A stretch of DNA of 37,990 bases from Rhodobacteraceae bacterium CG17_big_fil_post_rev_8_21_14_2_50_63_15. Its GTDB lineage: Bacteria > Pseudomonadota > Alphaproteobacteria > Rhodobacterales > Rhodobacteraceae. The notes below the pieces were generated by a model that saw only the letters and a list, made by a program, of their open reading frames with translations, ran no database searches and was not told the origin of the DNA. The stretch covers positions 1 to 37,990 of the forward strand of contig PFEY01000071.1 of NCBI GenBank assembly GCA_002783205.1, written 5' to 3'. The stretch's first letter is position 1. Each line of letters starts with the position of its first letter. Made by a program: the position numbers and the translations under genes. Below are positions 11,362 through 19,888 of the stretch, piece after piece.

Positions 11362-12236
11362 ATGGGACTATTGAACATCATCCGACGGATGCATTTGCGG
11401 CTGCGGCAGAAGTTGTCGATCCGCGAGATTTCGCGGCTGACCGGAGTGTCGCGGAATACCGTGACCAAGCATCTGGCGGCGAACACGATCGCGCCAAAAT
11501 TCGCAACGCCGGAACGGCACAGCAAGCTTGACCGCTTTGCAGAGAAGTTGGCGGGTTGGCTGAAGACCGAAGCCGGAAAGTCGCGCAAGCAGCGGCGGAC
11601 CGTGAAGCAGTTGCACGTCGATCTCGTGGTCCTTGGCTTTACCGGGTGCTATGCCCGGGTGGCAGCTTTTGCACGACGGTGGCGGGCAGATCGCCAGCGC
11701 GAGCAGCAGACCACGGGGCGCGGACCCTTTGTGCCGCTGCATTTTGATCCCGGCGAGGCCTTTCAGTTCGACTGGAGCGAGGACTTTGCAGTTCTGGCGG
11801 GGAGCGCACCAAGCTTCAGATGGCGCATCTCACACTGTTGCACAGCCGAGCGTTTCTTCTACGCGCCTATCCGTTGCAGACCCATGCGATGCTTGCGATG
11901 CTTTTTCGATGCCCACGGGCACGCCTTTCGGGCCTTCGGTGGTGTGCCTGCGCGGGGCATTTACGACAACATGAAGACGGCGGTGGATCGGGTCGGCCGC
12001 GGCAAGGAACGACAAATCAATATGCGGTTCCTCGCCATGACGAACCACTATGTCTATGAGCCCGACTTCTGCAATCCGGCGGCAGGATGGGTCGAGCCAT
12101 TGGTGCGCCATTGGTTCAAGCCCAATGGCGAGCGGGGCAAGTCGAGAAGAACGTCCGCGATTCCCGCCACCAGATACTTCAAGGTATGCCGGACTTCCTC
12201 GATCTGGCCGCGCTAAACGTCTGGTTGGAGCAGCGC
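11362..12236 (+). pseudogene. istA: IS21-type transposase istA, frameshifted and 3'-truncated
   Basis: The N-terminus (MGLLNIIRRMHLRLRQKLS) has a helix-turn-helix (IREISRLTGVSRNTVTKHL). The DDE core is recognisable through FQFDWSEDF and GIYDNMKTAVDRV. The frame is broken by a likely G deletion in the run at 11799-11802 and restored by an extra T at 11902-11906; between these points the family sequence QMAHLTLLHSRAFLLRAYP reads in another frame. A 39-bp insertion at 12091-12129 splits the expected AGW-E-GQVEKN motif. A further lost G near 12134-12137 shifts the end, where GQVEKNVRDSRH and LAALNVWLEQR read out of frame. The C-terminal part is missing. Single-base errors in homopolymers could be sequencing artefacts; the insertion and truncation could not. 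Confidence 0.85.
12091..12129. repeat. 39-bp insertion made of direct and inverted GCCATTGG copies
   Basis: Relative to the expected IstA motif this 39-bp segment is extra. It contains GCCATTGG at 12096-12103 and again at 12107-12114, then the inverted copy CCAATGGC at 12122-12129. The second and third copies form an 8-bp stem with a 7-nt loop. It adds 13 codons without shifting frame. The origin is unknown. Confidence 0.5.
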
Positions 12237-12349
12237 CCTTCGATGTAGTCCCAGACGGTGAGGCCCCGCAGGGCCGCGACCGCGAGGACCCAGTGGGCCG
12301 TGGTGTCGATGATCTTGCGGCCTTCGCCGCTGCGCCAGTAAGTTGCCAT
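12237..12349 (-). pseudogene. 5' fragment of an unknown gene cut by the IS21 remnant
   Basis: A start codon at 12349 is preceded by a strong ribosome site (GAGGAG, about 9 nt upstream). It opens a 38-residue reading frame (MATYWRSGEGRKIIDTTAHW, then a hydrophobic VLAVAALRGLTVW and DYIEGR). The frame runs directly into the broken end of istA at about 12237, where its own sequence appears to stop. This looks like the start of a real gene whose remainder was lost at the junction. I do not recognise the family. Confidence 0.45.
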
Positions 12350-12832
12350 GCTTGGCACTCCTCTGTTTTGGAGCGCTGGCAGTCGGTTCGGGGTCACACG
12401 GACGCTCACTATGCCGACAGCCAGCGCAACCGGGGTTGCGTTGACGTGACGGCGGGCGTTGTCGTGGAGCGGAGCCCTGTCGGTGAGGCCCCGTGCTATG
12501 GCCCCACCACCGTGCCTGCATCAGCAGACCCTCAGAGCATCCTCAATCCGCCCCGCTTGGTCAACAACGATTTATCCCTGAGCACGCGCATCAGCGCAGC
12601 AATCCCGGCAAGCCACTGTTGTTGTTTTGTTATTTCTTTGCTCGCCACGAGAAGGTTGTGCGCTGCGAATTGGCCCCAAAGCAGGACGGCTTGTGACACA
12701 GACCTTTCATTCTTTGCATTGCAGTGTTTTGATGAAGCACTTTCCCTTCGGATGACTTCATGCAGTAGTCAGAATTCAGCCATTCCAACGCCTACAAAAC
12801 GAGCCGTGCCATACTAGAAACCAGCAAATCGC
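12350..12832. other. Non-coding stretch between IS remnant and restriction-modification genes
   Basis: No convincing gene is seen on either strand in these 483 bp. The half near the restriction gene (from about 12560) is visibly richer in A and T than the rest of the window. A perfect inverted repeat CGCAACC-GG-GGTTGCG lies at 12425-12440 and could be an operator or a weak terminator. The stretch is probably debris of a mobile region. Confidence 0.5.
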
Positions 12833-13885
12833 CTATAGTTCACTGTCGAAAAGATCGTCAGGTGCCTCGTCATGTGCATCGTCATTCACATCAACATTGG
12901 CTCGCAATATTCGAATTTCTTCACCGGCAATTGCGATCACCATTACATTCCCGTCAATCCAAGCCCGAAACTCCGGCAGCTCATTTGGAGCTTCACTCAG
13001 CAAATGATCAATTGGCTCCCTAACATATCGCTCCAAGAATGAAGCCATTGTGCAGCCAGCTAGGCTATCGAGGTGCTCCCAAGCCTCTGCTCCCACATAG
13101 ACTTCCCCACCCTGCCTAAGGAATGCTCTACTCAGTTCAGAAAGTTTTGGATTGGGCGTGCTGTCCAAAACGACCAAGACGGGCGTAAAGCCGCTTTCTT
13201 TACAGTCAATCGGAAAGTCAAGCTCCTCTCCCCAGCGACCCTGACCGGACGCGGCGATTGTCATCCTGATTTTTAACTCGTAAGCTTTATTCCCAAGAAG
13301 GCAATCGACTTGGCGCCCCTTCCGATTGTCGCGATGACGTTTAACAGGGCTCCTGCTTGATGTTACAGGTGTGCCGCCTACCGCATTGGCAATCACAGGC
13401 TCGAAAAGATAACCCGTTTCTTGACCGGCCCTATTGTCAATATCAAAGAACCACTTGCGCCAAAACAGGAATGCAACTAACCCGCGCGGGCTCAATTTCC
13501 CATACTGAAGCAGGCCGCGCGGCCCGACCTGCTCAAGCGTAGGAATGGCTTGGTTCTCTAGGATCACTTCATATTTCAAGCGAGCTTTGTGCAGATTTGC
13601 CAAGCAGGCAAAATACATATCTCCATCAGGATTAATTGACAGCAATCGCTCGAAAACTGGAAGCGGGTCAATTCCCTCTATTTCAAGCTTATCGAGCTCC
13701 CCAGAGCTGAAAAAATCAGCAACATCACTGGAAAATTCGGGAAAGTGCTCTCCCAATTCCAAATCGGCAACAATTCGTGCCAAAAGATACGCGCAGGCTG
13801 CATCGGTTAGCCTCACAGCTTGCCCCCCGGAACCCAGCGCGCGCGCCTTTTCCCAAACCGCTTTTTGCGTCTGACTCAGAGCCAT
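12833..13885 (-). CDS. Putative type II restriction endonuclease
   Basis: A 350-residue protein paired with the m5C methyltransferase gene; the two overlap by 10 bp. A PD-(D/E)xK-like core is visible as Asp194-x8-Glu203-x-Lys205 in GRQVDCLLGNKAYELKIR, preceded by basic SPVKRHRDNRKGRQ. This fits a nuclease active site at the end of a beta hairpin. No other recognisable domain is seen. The ATG at 13885 has GGGGGAAC just upstream, inside the methyltransferase gene. The cut site cannot be read from sequence; it should equal the methyltransferase site. Base composition is more AT-rich than in the neighbouring core genes, which suggests horizontal transfer. The enzyme call rests on the active-site pattern and the partner gene. 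Confidence 0.75.
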   Translation of the reverse strand: MALSQTQKAVWEKARALGSGGQAVRLTDAACAYLLARIVADLELGEHFPEFSSDVADFFSSGELDKLEIEGIDPLPVFERLLSINPDGDMYFACLANLHKARLKYEVILENQAIPTLEQVGPRGLLQYGKLSPRGLVAFLFWRKWFFDIDNRAGQETGYLFEPVIANAVGGTPVTSSRSPVKRHRDNRKGRQVDCLLGNKAYELKIRMTIAASGQGRWGEELDFPIDCKESGFTPVLVVLDSTPNPKLSELSRAFLRQGGEVYVGAEAWEHLDSLAGCTMASFLERYVREPIDHLLSEAPNELPEFRAWIDGNVMVIAIAGEEIRILRANVDVNDDAHDEAPDDLFDSEL

Positions 13886-15108
13886 AGTTCCCCCTGTGAT
13901 CTCAACTCCGCGTGCCCAAATCTCTTGGCGACTTCTGCCGTCACTTTTTGCAGGATGGGACTCATTCCATTTGAAGCAGTTGGGGCAAAGCTTAAGAGCG
14001 CGCCTTCCTGTTCTCTAGGGCTAGCACCGCTGAGATCACGCGCCAATGATTCGGCTATCAGCCTAGCAAGTCTGGGCGGGACTGCGTTGCCAATTTGTTG
14101 AATTTTCTCGGCTTGGGTTCCAGCAAACCTGAATGTATCCGGAAATGTCTGAAGGCGAGCGCATTCGCGTATTGTCATAGGACGGTCTTCACTAGGGTGA
14201 ACAAATTCACGCAATGCCCCACCAGTGATTGCCTTTGATGGCTCCTCTGCTCGCAATCGGCGCAAACCAGATGGAGCACCCCCACGTCGCTCAGTCGGCG
14301 TGCCATCGCTCACGCGTCTGTTGGCGCGCTTCTTGTAGCTTTCATGCCACAATTCCTCGGGTAAATCACGCATCCTCTGCCCAGGCTGCAACAGACTTGC
14401 CCGCTCTTGATCTGCTGGGCTGAACGGGCTGAATTCGTGATCCCATTCTGACGCTGCCGAGCCACGAAGTCGCGGCTTTGCGGGAGGAAGATCAGCAATA
14501 GCTTCGCTTAACGTGGGCGAAAATGGCATCTTGTGGCCATTAAGTAGGGTTGCACCCGGTGCTCCGAGACTTGAATGAGTGTGCGGCGGAAAAGTTGGAT
14601 CCCAGCCAAGCCCACCAATGGCAACAACGCGCTTGCGGTGTTGAGGAATACCATAGTTTGAGGCATTGATCTTTCGGAGGTGAATTCTGTATCCTGTTTC
14701 CACCAAAGGGCCCAGCAACTCAAAAAGAAACTGCCCATCCTGCCCGGTAAGAAAACCCTCTACGTTCTCAAACACAAATGCCTTGGGTCTTACCATCTGA
14801 ACCAGTTGACTGAAAACCGATACTAAGGTGTTACGGTCGTCGCCCACGCGTCGAAGGCCCGCAGAAGAGAAGCCTTGGCAGGGCGGCCCGCCAATTATTA
14901 CATCGACCGCACGAAGCTCCGTTAACGGAGAAAGCTCGCATTGCGTTATTGGATGCGAAAAGTTGAGCCGATAGGTCTCTACGGCAGGGAGCCAACTGTC
15001 ATAGGCCGAAATAACTTCAAAACCCGCCTGCTCAAATCCTAGTGTTAGCCCCCCGCATCCCGAAAATAGATCAATAACAGATGGCTTCATTTGGTGAGTT
15101 CGTTTCAT
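13876..15108 (-). CDS. DNA (cytosine-5)-methyltransferase of a type II R-M system
   Basis: Transfers methyl from SAM to C5 of cytosine in the target site, protecting host DNA from the partner nuclease. Motifs are in canonical order: I ([14 protein letters not shown]), IV with catalytic Cys77 ([12 protein letters not shown]), VI (FVFENVEGF), VIII ([11 protein letters not shown]) and X ([14 protein letters not shown]). The target-recognition region lies between VIII and X, about residues 185-330. It has 410 residues from 15108; MKPSVIDLF at 15090 is an alternative start, and neither has a clear ribosome site. The start at 15108 is only 8 bp past the tRNA-Arg CCA end on the same strand, so there is no room for its own promoter. 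AT-richer codon use marks it as acquired. Confidence 0.93.
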   Translation of the reverse strand: MKRTHQMKPSVIDLFSGCGGLTLGFEQAGFEVISAYDSWLPAVETYRLNFSHPITQCELSPLTELRAVDVIIGGPPCQGFSSAGLRRVGDDRNTLVSVFSQLVQMVRPKAFVFENVEGFLTGQDGQFLFELLGPLVETGYRIHLRKINASNYGIPQHRKRVVAIGGLGWDPTFPPHTHSSLGAPGATLLNGHKMPFSPTLSEAIADLPPAKPRLRGSAASEWDHEFSPFSPADQERASLLQPGQRMRDLPEELWHESYKKRANRRVSDGTPTERRGGAPSGLRRLRAEEPSKAITGGALREFVHPSEDRPMTIRECARLQTFPDTFRFAGTQAEKIQQIGNAVPPRLARLIAESLARDLSGASPREQEGALLSFAPTASNGMSPILQKVTAEVAKRFGHAELRSQGELWL

Positions 15109-15116
15109 AGAGAAAA

Positions 15117-15193
15117 TGGCGATCCCGGGAGGACTCGAACCCCCAACATCCTGATTAGAAGTCAGGTGCTCTATCCAGTTGAGCTACGGGACC
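15117..15193 (-). tRNA. tRNA-Arg (anticodon UCU)
   Basis: A 77-nt cloverleaf on the minus strand. The acceptor GGTCCCG pairs with CGGGATC (one G-U). The D arm is AGCTCAACTGGATAGAGC. The anticodon arm CCTGA-CTTCTAA-TCAGG gives TCT. The T arm is GGGGGTTCGAGTCCTCC, followed by discriminator G and an encoded CCA. It decodes AGA. It sits between truA and the methyltransferase gene, all on one strand. Confidence 0.97.
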
Positions 15194-15203
15194 GCTGGAA
15201 AGG

Positions 15204-15232
15204 CTCTTAGCGCGGGGCGGGCGCGAGATCAA
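15204..15232 (-). promoter_or_regulatory. Candidate promoter for tRNA-Arg
   Basis: On the minus strand TTGATC (15232-15227) and TAAGAG (15209-15204) are separated by 17 bp, in the gap between truA and the tRNA. Transcription would start near 15197, about four bases before the tRNA. If real, this promoter would also feed the restriction-modification genes downstream. Confidence 0.4.
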
Positions 15233-15235
15233 AGG

Positions 15236-16012
15236 CTAATCTTGCGGTCCGAAGGGATCGGCGGGGTAGCTGACCCCGGCGAGATACAGGCCTTGTGGCG
15301 GGCAGACCGGGCCGCAGGCGGCGCGGTCGCGTGCCGCGAGGGCTGCGCGCACCCGATCCGGGGGCCATGCCCCGACGCCCACCCGTTCGAGCGTGCCGAC
15401 GATCGAGCGGACCTGATTGTGCAGGAACGAGCGCGCGCGCAGGTGAAAGCGGATTTCAGGTCCCGTTGGGCCGTCGATCTGCTCGATCTCGAGGGCGTCG
15501 AGCGTCTTGACCGGGCTTGCGGCCTGACAGATCGACGAGCGGAAGGTGGTGAAATCATGCCGCCCGATGAGATGGGTGGCCGCCGCTCGCATCGCCGCGG
15601 GATCGAGCCGGTGTTGCACTTGCCAGACCAGCCCGGCCGAGAGCGTGGCGGGCGCACGGCGCATCAGCAGGCGAAAGAGATAGCGCCGCTCGATGGCGGA
15701 AAAGCGCGCGTGCCAGTCCTCGGTGACGGGCACGCAGGTGAGAATCGCCACGGGCAGGGGCTTGAGGTGGTGATTGAGCGCCTCTGAAAGGCGGAAGGGA
15801 TCCCAGACGCGCGCCAGATTGCAATGTGCGACCTGCGCCAGCGCGTGCACGCCCGCATCGGTGCGCCCGGCGGCAGCGATCGTATGGGGGCCGGGTTCGA
15901 GCCGCCCGAGAGCCGCCTCGATCGCGCCCTGCACCGAAGGTTGATCCGCCTGCCGTTGCCAGCCGACAAAGGCCGCGCCGTGATACTCGACCTTGAGGGC
16001 GTAGCGGGGCAT
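15236..16012 (-). CDS. truA: tRNA pseudouridine(38-40) synthase TruA
   Basis: Converts uridines 38-40 of the tRNA anticodon stem-loop to pseudouridine. The 258-residue protein starts [19 protein letters not shown], the usual N-terminus. The catalytic aspartate is in [16 protein letters not shown]. Further family motifs are [16 protein letters not shown] and the C-terminal [15 protein letters not shown]. The ATG at 16012 was chosen from the conserved N-terminus, although the frame is open far upstream into the aldolase gene. It lies 19 bp downstream of the aldolase gene and 42 bp upstream of tRNA-Arg, on the same strand. Confidence 0.96.
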   Translation of the reverse strand: MPRYALKVEYHGAAFVGWQRQADQPSVQGAIEAALGRLEPGPHTIAAAGRTDAGVHALAQVAHCNLARVWDPFRLSEALNHHLKPLPVAILTCVPVTEDWHARFSAIERRYLFRLLMRRAPATLSAGLVWQVQHRLDPAAMRAAATHLIGRHDFTTFRSSICQAASPVKTLDALEIEQIDGPTGPEIRFHLRARSFLHNQVRSIVGTLERVGVGAWPPDRVRAALAARDRAACGPVCPPQGLYLAGVSYPADPFGPQD

Positions 16013-16031
16013 CGACCGAACCGGCGCGGCC

Positions 16032-16925
16032 TCAGCCGGCGACCGAGGCGTTGTAGATATCGTTGATCGCCTTGGCGAGCACGGCATCGAATTCCGCATC
16101 CGTCTGCTGCGCCGACAGACCTTCGGTGAGCGCCCGACTGAAGCTGGCGATGACACCACGGTTCTGCGCCAGCCGCGCGTTTGCCGCGTCCCGGCTGTAA
16201 CCGCCCGAGAGCGCCACGACACGCAGCACACGGGGATGGTTGACGAGCGCCTCGTAGAGGTTCGGCGTCTCGGGCAGGGTGAGCTTGAGCATGACCTCCT
16301 GATCGGCAGGCAGCATCTCGAGCTGCGCGAGGATTGCCGCGCGCAAAAGGTCTTCTGCTTTGGCCTTGTCGGGGATCGAGATGGTGATCTCGGGCTCGAT
16401 GATGGGCACAAGGCCGTGGCCGAGAATCTGCTGGCCGACCTCGAATTGCTGGGCAACTACGGCCTCGATCCCGGTGCGGTTGGCTGCGTCGATGACCGAG
16501 CGCATCTTGGTGCCAAAAATGCCCGCGCTGGTGGCGCGTTGGAGCAGCGCGTCGAGCCCCGGCATCGGTTTCATCAGCTTGACGCCATCGGCGGTCCCGG
16601 CAAGGCCCTGATCGACCTTGAGAAAGGGCACCACGCCGCGCTCCTCCCAGAGAAACTGCGCCGAGGGCCGGCCTGCAATCTCGCGGTCCATCGTCATCTC
16701 GAACAGGATCGCACCCAGCACCTTGTCACCGGTGAAGGACGGGGACTGCGCGATGCGCGCCCGCATCGCATGGATGAGATCGAACATCGCGGCCTCGCAA
16801 TCATAGGCCTCCTCGGAGATGCCGTAGAGCCGCAACGCCTTGGGCGTCGAGCCGCCCGATTGATCGAGAGCCGCAATGAAACCCCGCCCGGTTCTCATCT
16901 GGTTGGCCTGATTTGAAGTGCGCAT
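16032..16925 (-). CDS. Fructose-bisphosphate aldolase, class I
   Basis: Cleaves fructose 1,6-bisphosphate to DHAP and glyceraldehyde 3-phosphate (or the reverse) through a Schiff base. The 297-residue protein has typical class I features: [20 protein letters not shown] near the N-terminus, [22 protein letters not shown], and the Schiff-base lysine in VMLKLTLPE. The ATG at 16925 matches the family N-terminus ([16 protein letters not shown]), although an open frame extends to 17210. It is first in a minus-strand run aldolase-truA-tRNA. No class II (metal) motif is present. Confidence 0.93.
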   Translation of the reverse strand: MRTSNQANQMRTGRGFIAALDQSGGSTPKALRLYGISEEAYDCEAAMFDLIHAMRARIAQSPSFTGDKVLGAILFEMTMDREIAGRPSAQFLWEERGVVPFLKVDQGLAGTADGVKLMKPMPGLDALLQRATSAGIFGTKMRSVIDAANRTGIEAVVAQQFEVGQQILGHGLVPIIEPEITISIPDKAKAEDLLRAAILAQLEMLPADQEVMLKLTLPETPNLYEALVNHPRVLRVVALSGGYSRDAANARLAQNRGVIASFSRALTEGLSAQQTDAEFDAVLAKAINDIYNASVAG

Positions 16926-17228
16926 GTCTGATGTCCCGCTGAACCAAGAAGCTGTTTTGCGCCTCTTAGGCGAGGGGCGCGCGCTGTGCAATCGTGGTGG
17001 CGCTAACACCGGGTGCCCATCGTGCGATTCCCCTCTCGGCGTGCGGCATCGCCGCATGGACAGACGCGACTGGGACGCGAGACGCGGGGTTGGGAGGGGG
17101 GAAGGCGCAACGGCAATCGGGTCTGAGATGCGCGCAAGACGTGCATTGGCTTCACGCTGCGCCATCCTTGATCTTTTCGGCACGGTCTGGACCTGATATT
17201 CGCGTTTCATGCTGCAAGGTAGCCTGAC
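16926..17228. other. Divergent intergenic region between aldolase and pxpB
   Basis: About 300 bp without a gene. It must hold the promoters for the minus-strand aldolase/truA run and the plus-strand pxp operon. A short hairpin CGCCT-CTT-AGGCG is at 16960-16972, in the aldolase leader. I see no clear -35/-10 pairs or recognisable operator. Confidence 0.5.
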
Positions 17229-17996
17229 ATGACATCCGTCGTCCCGACTTCCGCGCTGTCCGACGGGGCAGCAGGCTGGCCGCGCATCCGCACCGTCGGC
17301 GTGGACGGAATGCTTGTGAGTTTCGGGGACAGGTTGGGCGAACCGGCAAACCGCGCCGCGCTGGCCTTTCGCGCGGCGCTTGATCGCGCGGCACTGGTGG
17401 GGGCGCTCGAAACCTCAACCTCGCTTGTCTCGACCTATGTCAGGTTCGATGCGCTCCGGGTGGGGCACGCGGCCATGCGGGCGGCGCTCCTGTCGCTTCT
17501 GGCGGCGCGCGACTGGTATGGCGCGCCGCTGCCGGAGGGGCGCAGGCTCTGGCGTATTCCGACAGTCTATGGCGGCGATCTTGCGCCGCAACTCGCAGAG
17601 GCGGCGCAGGCGGCGGGGATGACGTCTGAGGTTGCCATCGCCTCGTTGTCGCAGAGCCGCGTGCGGGTGCAGACCATCGGCTTTGCTCCGGGCCAACCTT
17701 ATCTGGGCGAGTTGGACCCGGCATGGGACATTCCCCGGCAAAAGGCGCTTTCGGACCGGGTGCCCGAGGGGGCGCTGGTTGTGGCGATCCGGCAGCTTGT
17801 GCTCTTTTCGGTCACGACACCAACGGGCTGGCGGCATGTCGGGCAGACCGCCTTTCGGCTGTTTCGGCCCGAGGCCGACACGCCGTTCGTGCTGCGCCCT
17901 GGCGACGAGGTGCTGTTCGAGGCGGTCCCGCCAGAGCAAATGGCCCGGATGCGGACGGATCCCGATGGTGGTGCGCGTGCCGAGAGGCTCGAATGA
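17229..17996 (+). CDS. pxpB: 5-oxoprolinase subunit B (KipI / allophanate hydrolase subunit 1 family)
   Basis: Part of the bacterial ATP-dependent 5-oxoprolinase PxpABC, which opens pyroglutamate to glutamate. The 255-residue protein shows the KipI-family fold signatures: GVDGMLVSFGDRL at the start, STYVRFD, the conserved FAPGQPYLGELD and GDEVLFEAV near the end. The ATG at 17229 has AAGG about 9 nt upstream. Its TGA overlaps the start of pxpC by 4 bp. A KipI-type regulatory role, as in Bacillus, is an alternative. The adjacent C and A subunits favour the enzyme. Confidence 0.92.
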   Translation: MTSVVPTSALSDGAAGWPRIRTVGVDGMLVSFGDRLGEPANRAALAFRAALDRAALVGALETSTSLVSTYVRFDALRVGHAAMRAALLSLLAARDWYGAPLPEGRRLWRIPTVYGGDLAPQLAEAAQAAGMTSEVAIASLSQSRVRVQTIGFAPGQPYLGELDPAWDIPRQKALSDRVPEGALVVAIRQLVLFSVTTPTGWRHVGQTAFRLFRPEADTPFVLRPGDEVLFEAVPPEQMARMRTDPDGGARAERLE

Positions 17997-19021
17997 AACG
18001 AGCGCTGATCGTCCACCGGGCCGGTCCTGGCCTCAGTGTTCAGGATGATGGTCGTCCCGGTTATCTGGGGTTTGGTCTGTCACGCGGCGGTGCGGTGGAC
18101 CGATTGGCGCTTGTCGAGGGGGCGGCGCTTCTGGGACAAGGTGAAAGTCTCGCCGCGCTCGAGATGGCGGGCATGGGCGGCGAGTTCGAGGCAACCTGCG
18201 ATGTCAGGATTGCGCTCACCGGCGCGCCGATGCGCGCCAGCCTCGGCGGCGTGCGTCTGGCCTGGAACGCAAGCCATCTGCTGCCCGCCGGAGCACGGCT
18301 CTTGATTGGCGGGGTTGAGGCGGGCAGCTATGGCTATCTCCATCTGGGCGGGGGGATCGACCTGCCAAGGATCCTTGGTGCGCGCAGCGCGCATCTGGCC
18401 AGCGGCCTGGGTCGCTTTGTGGCGGCGGGCTCACAGCTGCCGGTCGGAGAGGAGTCGCGCGCGGCGTTGACCGGCGTCTGTCTTGCTGTCGCGCCACGCC
18501 TTGACGGCGGTGAAATCCGCGTCGTCCCGAGCCTTCAGACTGATTTCTTTGCGCCATCCGAACGCCTGCGTTTCGAGGCCACGCTGTTTCGGCGCGACGC
18601 GCGCGGGAGCCGGATGGGGGTCAGGCTCATCGCCGACGGCCCCGGCTTTCACAGCGATGCGGGCTTGAGCGTTCTGTCTGAAGTGGTCGTGCCGGGCGAT
18701 ATCCAGATCACGGGCGATGGCACGCCTTTCGTGCTGCTGGCCGAGTGCCAGACCACTGGGGGCTATCCGAGGCTGGCCTCGGTGTTGCCCTGTGATCTGC
18801 CGCGCGTGGTGCAGGCACCCGCGGGAGCTGCGCTGCGGTTCCGCTTCGTGACGCTGGAGGAGGCCGTGGCCGCCGAGCGGCAGGCTGAGGCGCATCGCAA
18901 GGGTCTGCCTGCGGCGCTGCGGCCAATGGTGCGCAACCTGCATGACATGCGCGATCTTCTCTCGTATCAACTGATCAGCGGCGTGACGGCCGGGGACGAC
19001 ATCGAAAGGAACGCGACATGA
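17993..19021 (+). CDS. pxpC: 5-oxoprolinase subunit C (KipA / allophanate hydrolase subunit 2 family)
   Basis: Biotin-dependent-carboxyltransferase-related subunit of 5-oxoprolinase; with PxpB it handles ATP-dependent activation of 5-oxoproline. The 342-residue protein begins with VHRAGPGLSVQDDGRPGYLG, a strong family signature. GGAVDRLALVEGA, GYLHLGGGIDLP and the late TTGGYPRLASVLPCDLPR motif follow. It starts within the pxpB stop (ATGA) and ends in an ATGA overlap with pxpA, so all three subunits are translationally coupled. An earlier in-frame start exists inside pxpB but the homology begins at 17993. Confidence 0.93.
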   Translation: MKRALIVHRAGPGLSVQDDGRPGYLGFGLSRGGAVDRLALVEGAALLGQGESLAALEMAGMGGEFEATCDVRIALTGAPMRASLGGVRLAWNASHLLPAGARLLIGGVEAGSYGYLHLGGGIDLPRILGARSAHLASGLGRFVAAGSQLPVGEESRAALTGVCLAVAPRLDGGEIRVVPSLQTDFFAPSERLRFEATLFRRDARGSRMGVRLIADGPGFHSDAGLSVLSEVVVPGDIQITGDGTPFVLLAECQTTGGYPRLASVLPCDLPRVVQAPAGAALRFRFVTLEEAVAAERQAEAHRKGLPAALRPMVRNLHDMRDLLSYQLISGVTAGDDIERNAT

Positions 19022-19791
19022 CGATCAGCGTCGATCTCAACGCCGATATGGGCGAAGGCTTTGGCTCTTGGGGAATGGGCGATGATGCGGCGCTGCTGGA
19101 GGTCATCACCTCGGCCAATATTGCCTGCGGGTTCCATGCGGGCGACTGGGACGTGATGGCGCAGACCATGCGCATGGCGGCACAACGTGGCGTGGGCATC
19201 GGCGCGCATCCCGGCTTTCCCGATCTTCAGGGGTTCGGCCGACGGCGGATGGATCTGGCGGTTGAAAGCCTCGGCAATCTGGTGCGCTACCAGCTGGGCG
19301 CGGCGCAGGCGCTCGCACGGGCCAATGGCGGCGAGGTGCGGCATCTCAAGCTGCACGGCGCGCTGGCCAACATGGCGTCGGAGAACAAGGCGATGGCGCG
19401 CGCCTGCTACGAGGCGGCGCTGTCGGTTGCCCCTGACCTCATCATCATGGTGCTCGCAGGCACCGCGCAGCAGGCGGCGGCGGCGGATCTGGGCTGTGCC
19501 ACGGCCTGCGAGATCTTTGCCGACCGCGCCTATCGTGACGATGCCACGCTGGTGGACCGCAGCCAGCCGGGGGCGGTGATCCACGATCCCGAAACGGCGG
19601 CGGCGCGGATGGTCGAGATGGTGCAGGCCGGCGCGATCGTGACCCGGAGTGGCAAGCGCATCCCGTCCCGGATCGACACGATCTGCCTGCATGGCGACAC
19701 GCCGTCTGCGGTGGCGATTGCCCGCGCCGTGCGGGCCGCGCTGAACGCGCAGGGGGTGACGCTACGCATGTTCAGGGGCACGCCGGTCTGA
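19018..19791 (+). CDS. pxpA: 5-oxoprolinase subunit A (LamB/YcsF family)
   Basis: LamB/YcsF-family subunit of the 5-oxoprolinase complex; cytoplasmic. The 257-residue protein starts with SVDLNADMGEGFGSWGMGDD. It continues with NIACGFHAGDWDVM, GIGAHPGFPDLQGFGRR, VRHLKLHGALANM and the C-terminal ICLHGDTPSAVAIARAVR, all hallmark motifs. Overlap with pxpC by 4 bp completes the B-C-A order. It ends the operon; the next gene starts 97 bp later. Confidence 0.95.
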   Translation: MTISVDLNADMGEGFGSWGMGDDAALLEVITSANIACGFHAGDWDVMAQTMRMAAQRGVGIGAHPGFPDLQGFGRRRMDLAVESLGNLVRYQLGAAQALARANGGEVRHLKLHGALANMASENKAMARACYEAALSVAPDLIIMVLAGTAQQAAAADLGCATACEIFADRAYRDDATLVDRSQPGAVIHDPETAAARMVEMVQAGAIVTRSGKRIPSRIDTICLHGDTPSAVAIARAVRAALNAQGVTLRMFRGTPV

Positions 19792-19888
19792 CGGCGGCTC
19801 GGGCGCGCACCCCCGGTCAGGCCCTTTTCTCGACAAGCGCACGAAGCAGCGATGATTTGGGGATGGACCTCGACGCGGAGCGCATGGC

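Larger units (their letters stand above)
11250..12236 (+). mobile_element. IS21-family element remnant (left end plus istA; istB and right end missing)
   Basis: The left end starts TGTTGATTTGC at 11250. It carries two copies of AGAACTGAGCC (11265-11275 and 11299-11309, 34 bp apart), the multiple end repeats usual for IS21 elements. A decayed istA follows. Recognisable transposase sequence stops near 12236, inside another truncated gene on the opposite strand. No istB and no matching right end follow, so the element has lost about half its length and is not autonomous. Confidence 0.85.

Noticed and set aside
12350-12830. Plus-strand frame running from 12050 through the IS junction to 12817
   Set aside because: It joins shifted istA sequence to unrelated non-coding DNA, has no conserved motif beyond the first part and no own start signal.
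11208-15193. Island att repeat of the tRNA-Arg 3' end
   Set aside because: I looked for a second copy of the tRNA 3' sequence between the lipoprotein gene and the R-M pair and found none; no integrase gene is present.
15236-16456. Longer TruA reading frame starting inside the aldolase gene
   Set aside because: The extra residues are Ser/Arg-rich antisense-like sequence; TruA homology begins at the ATG at 16012.
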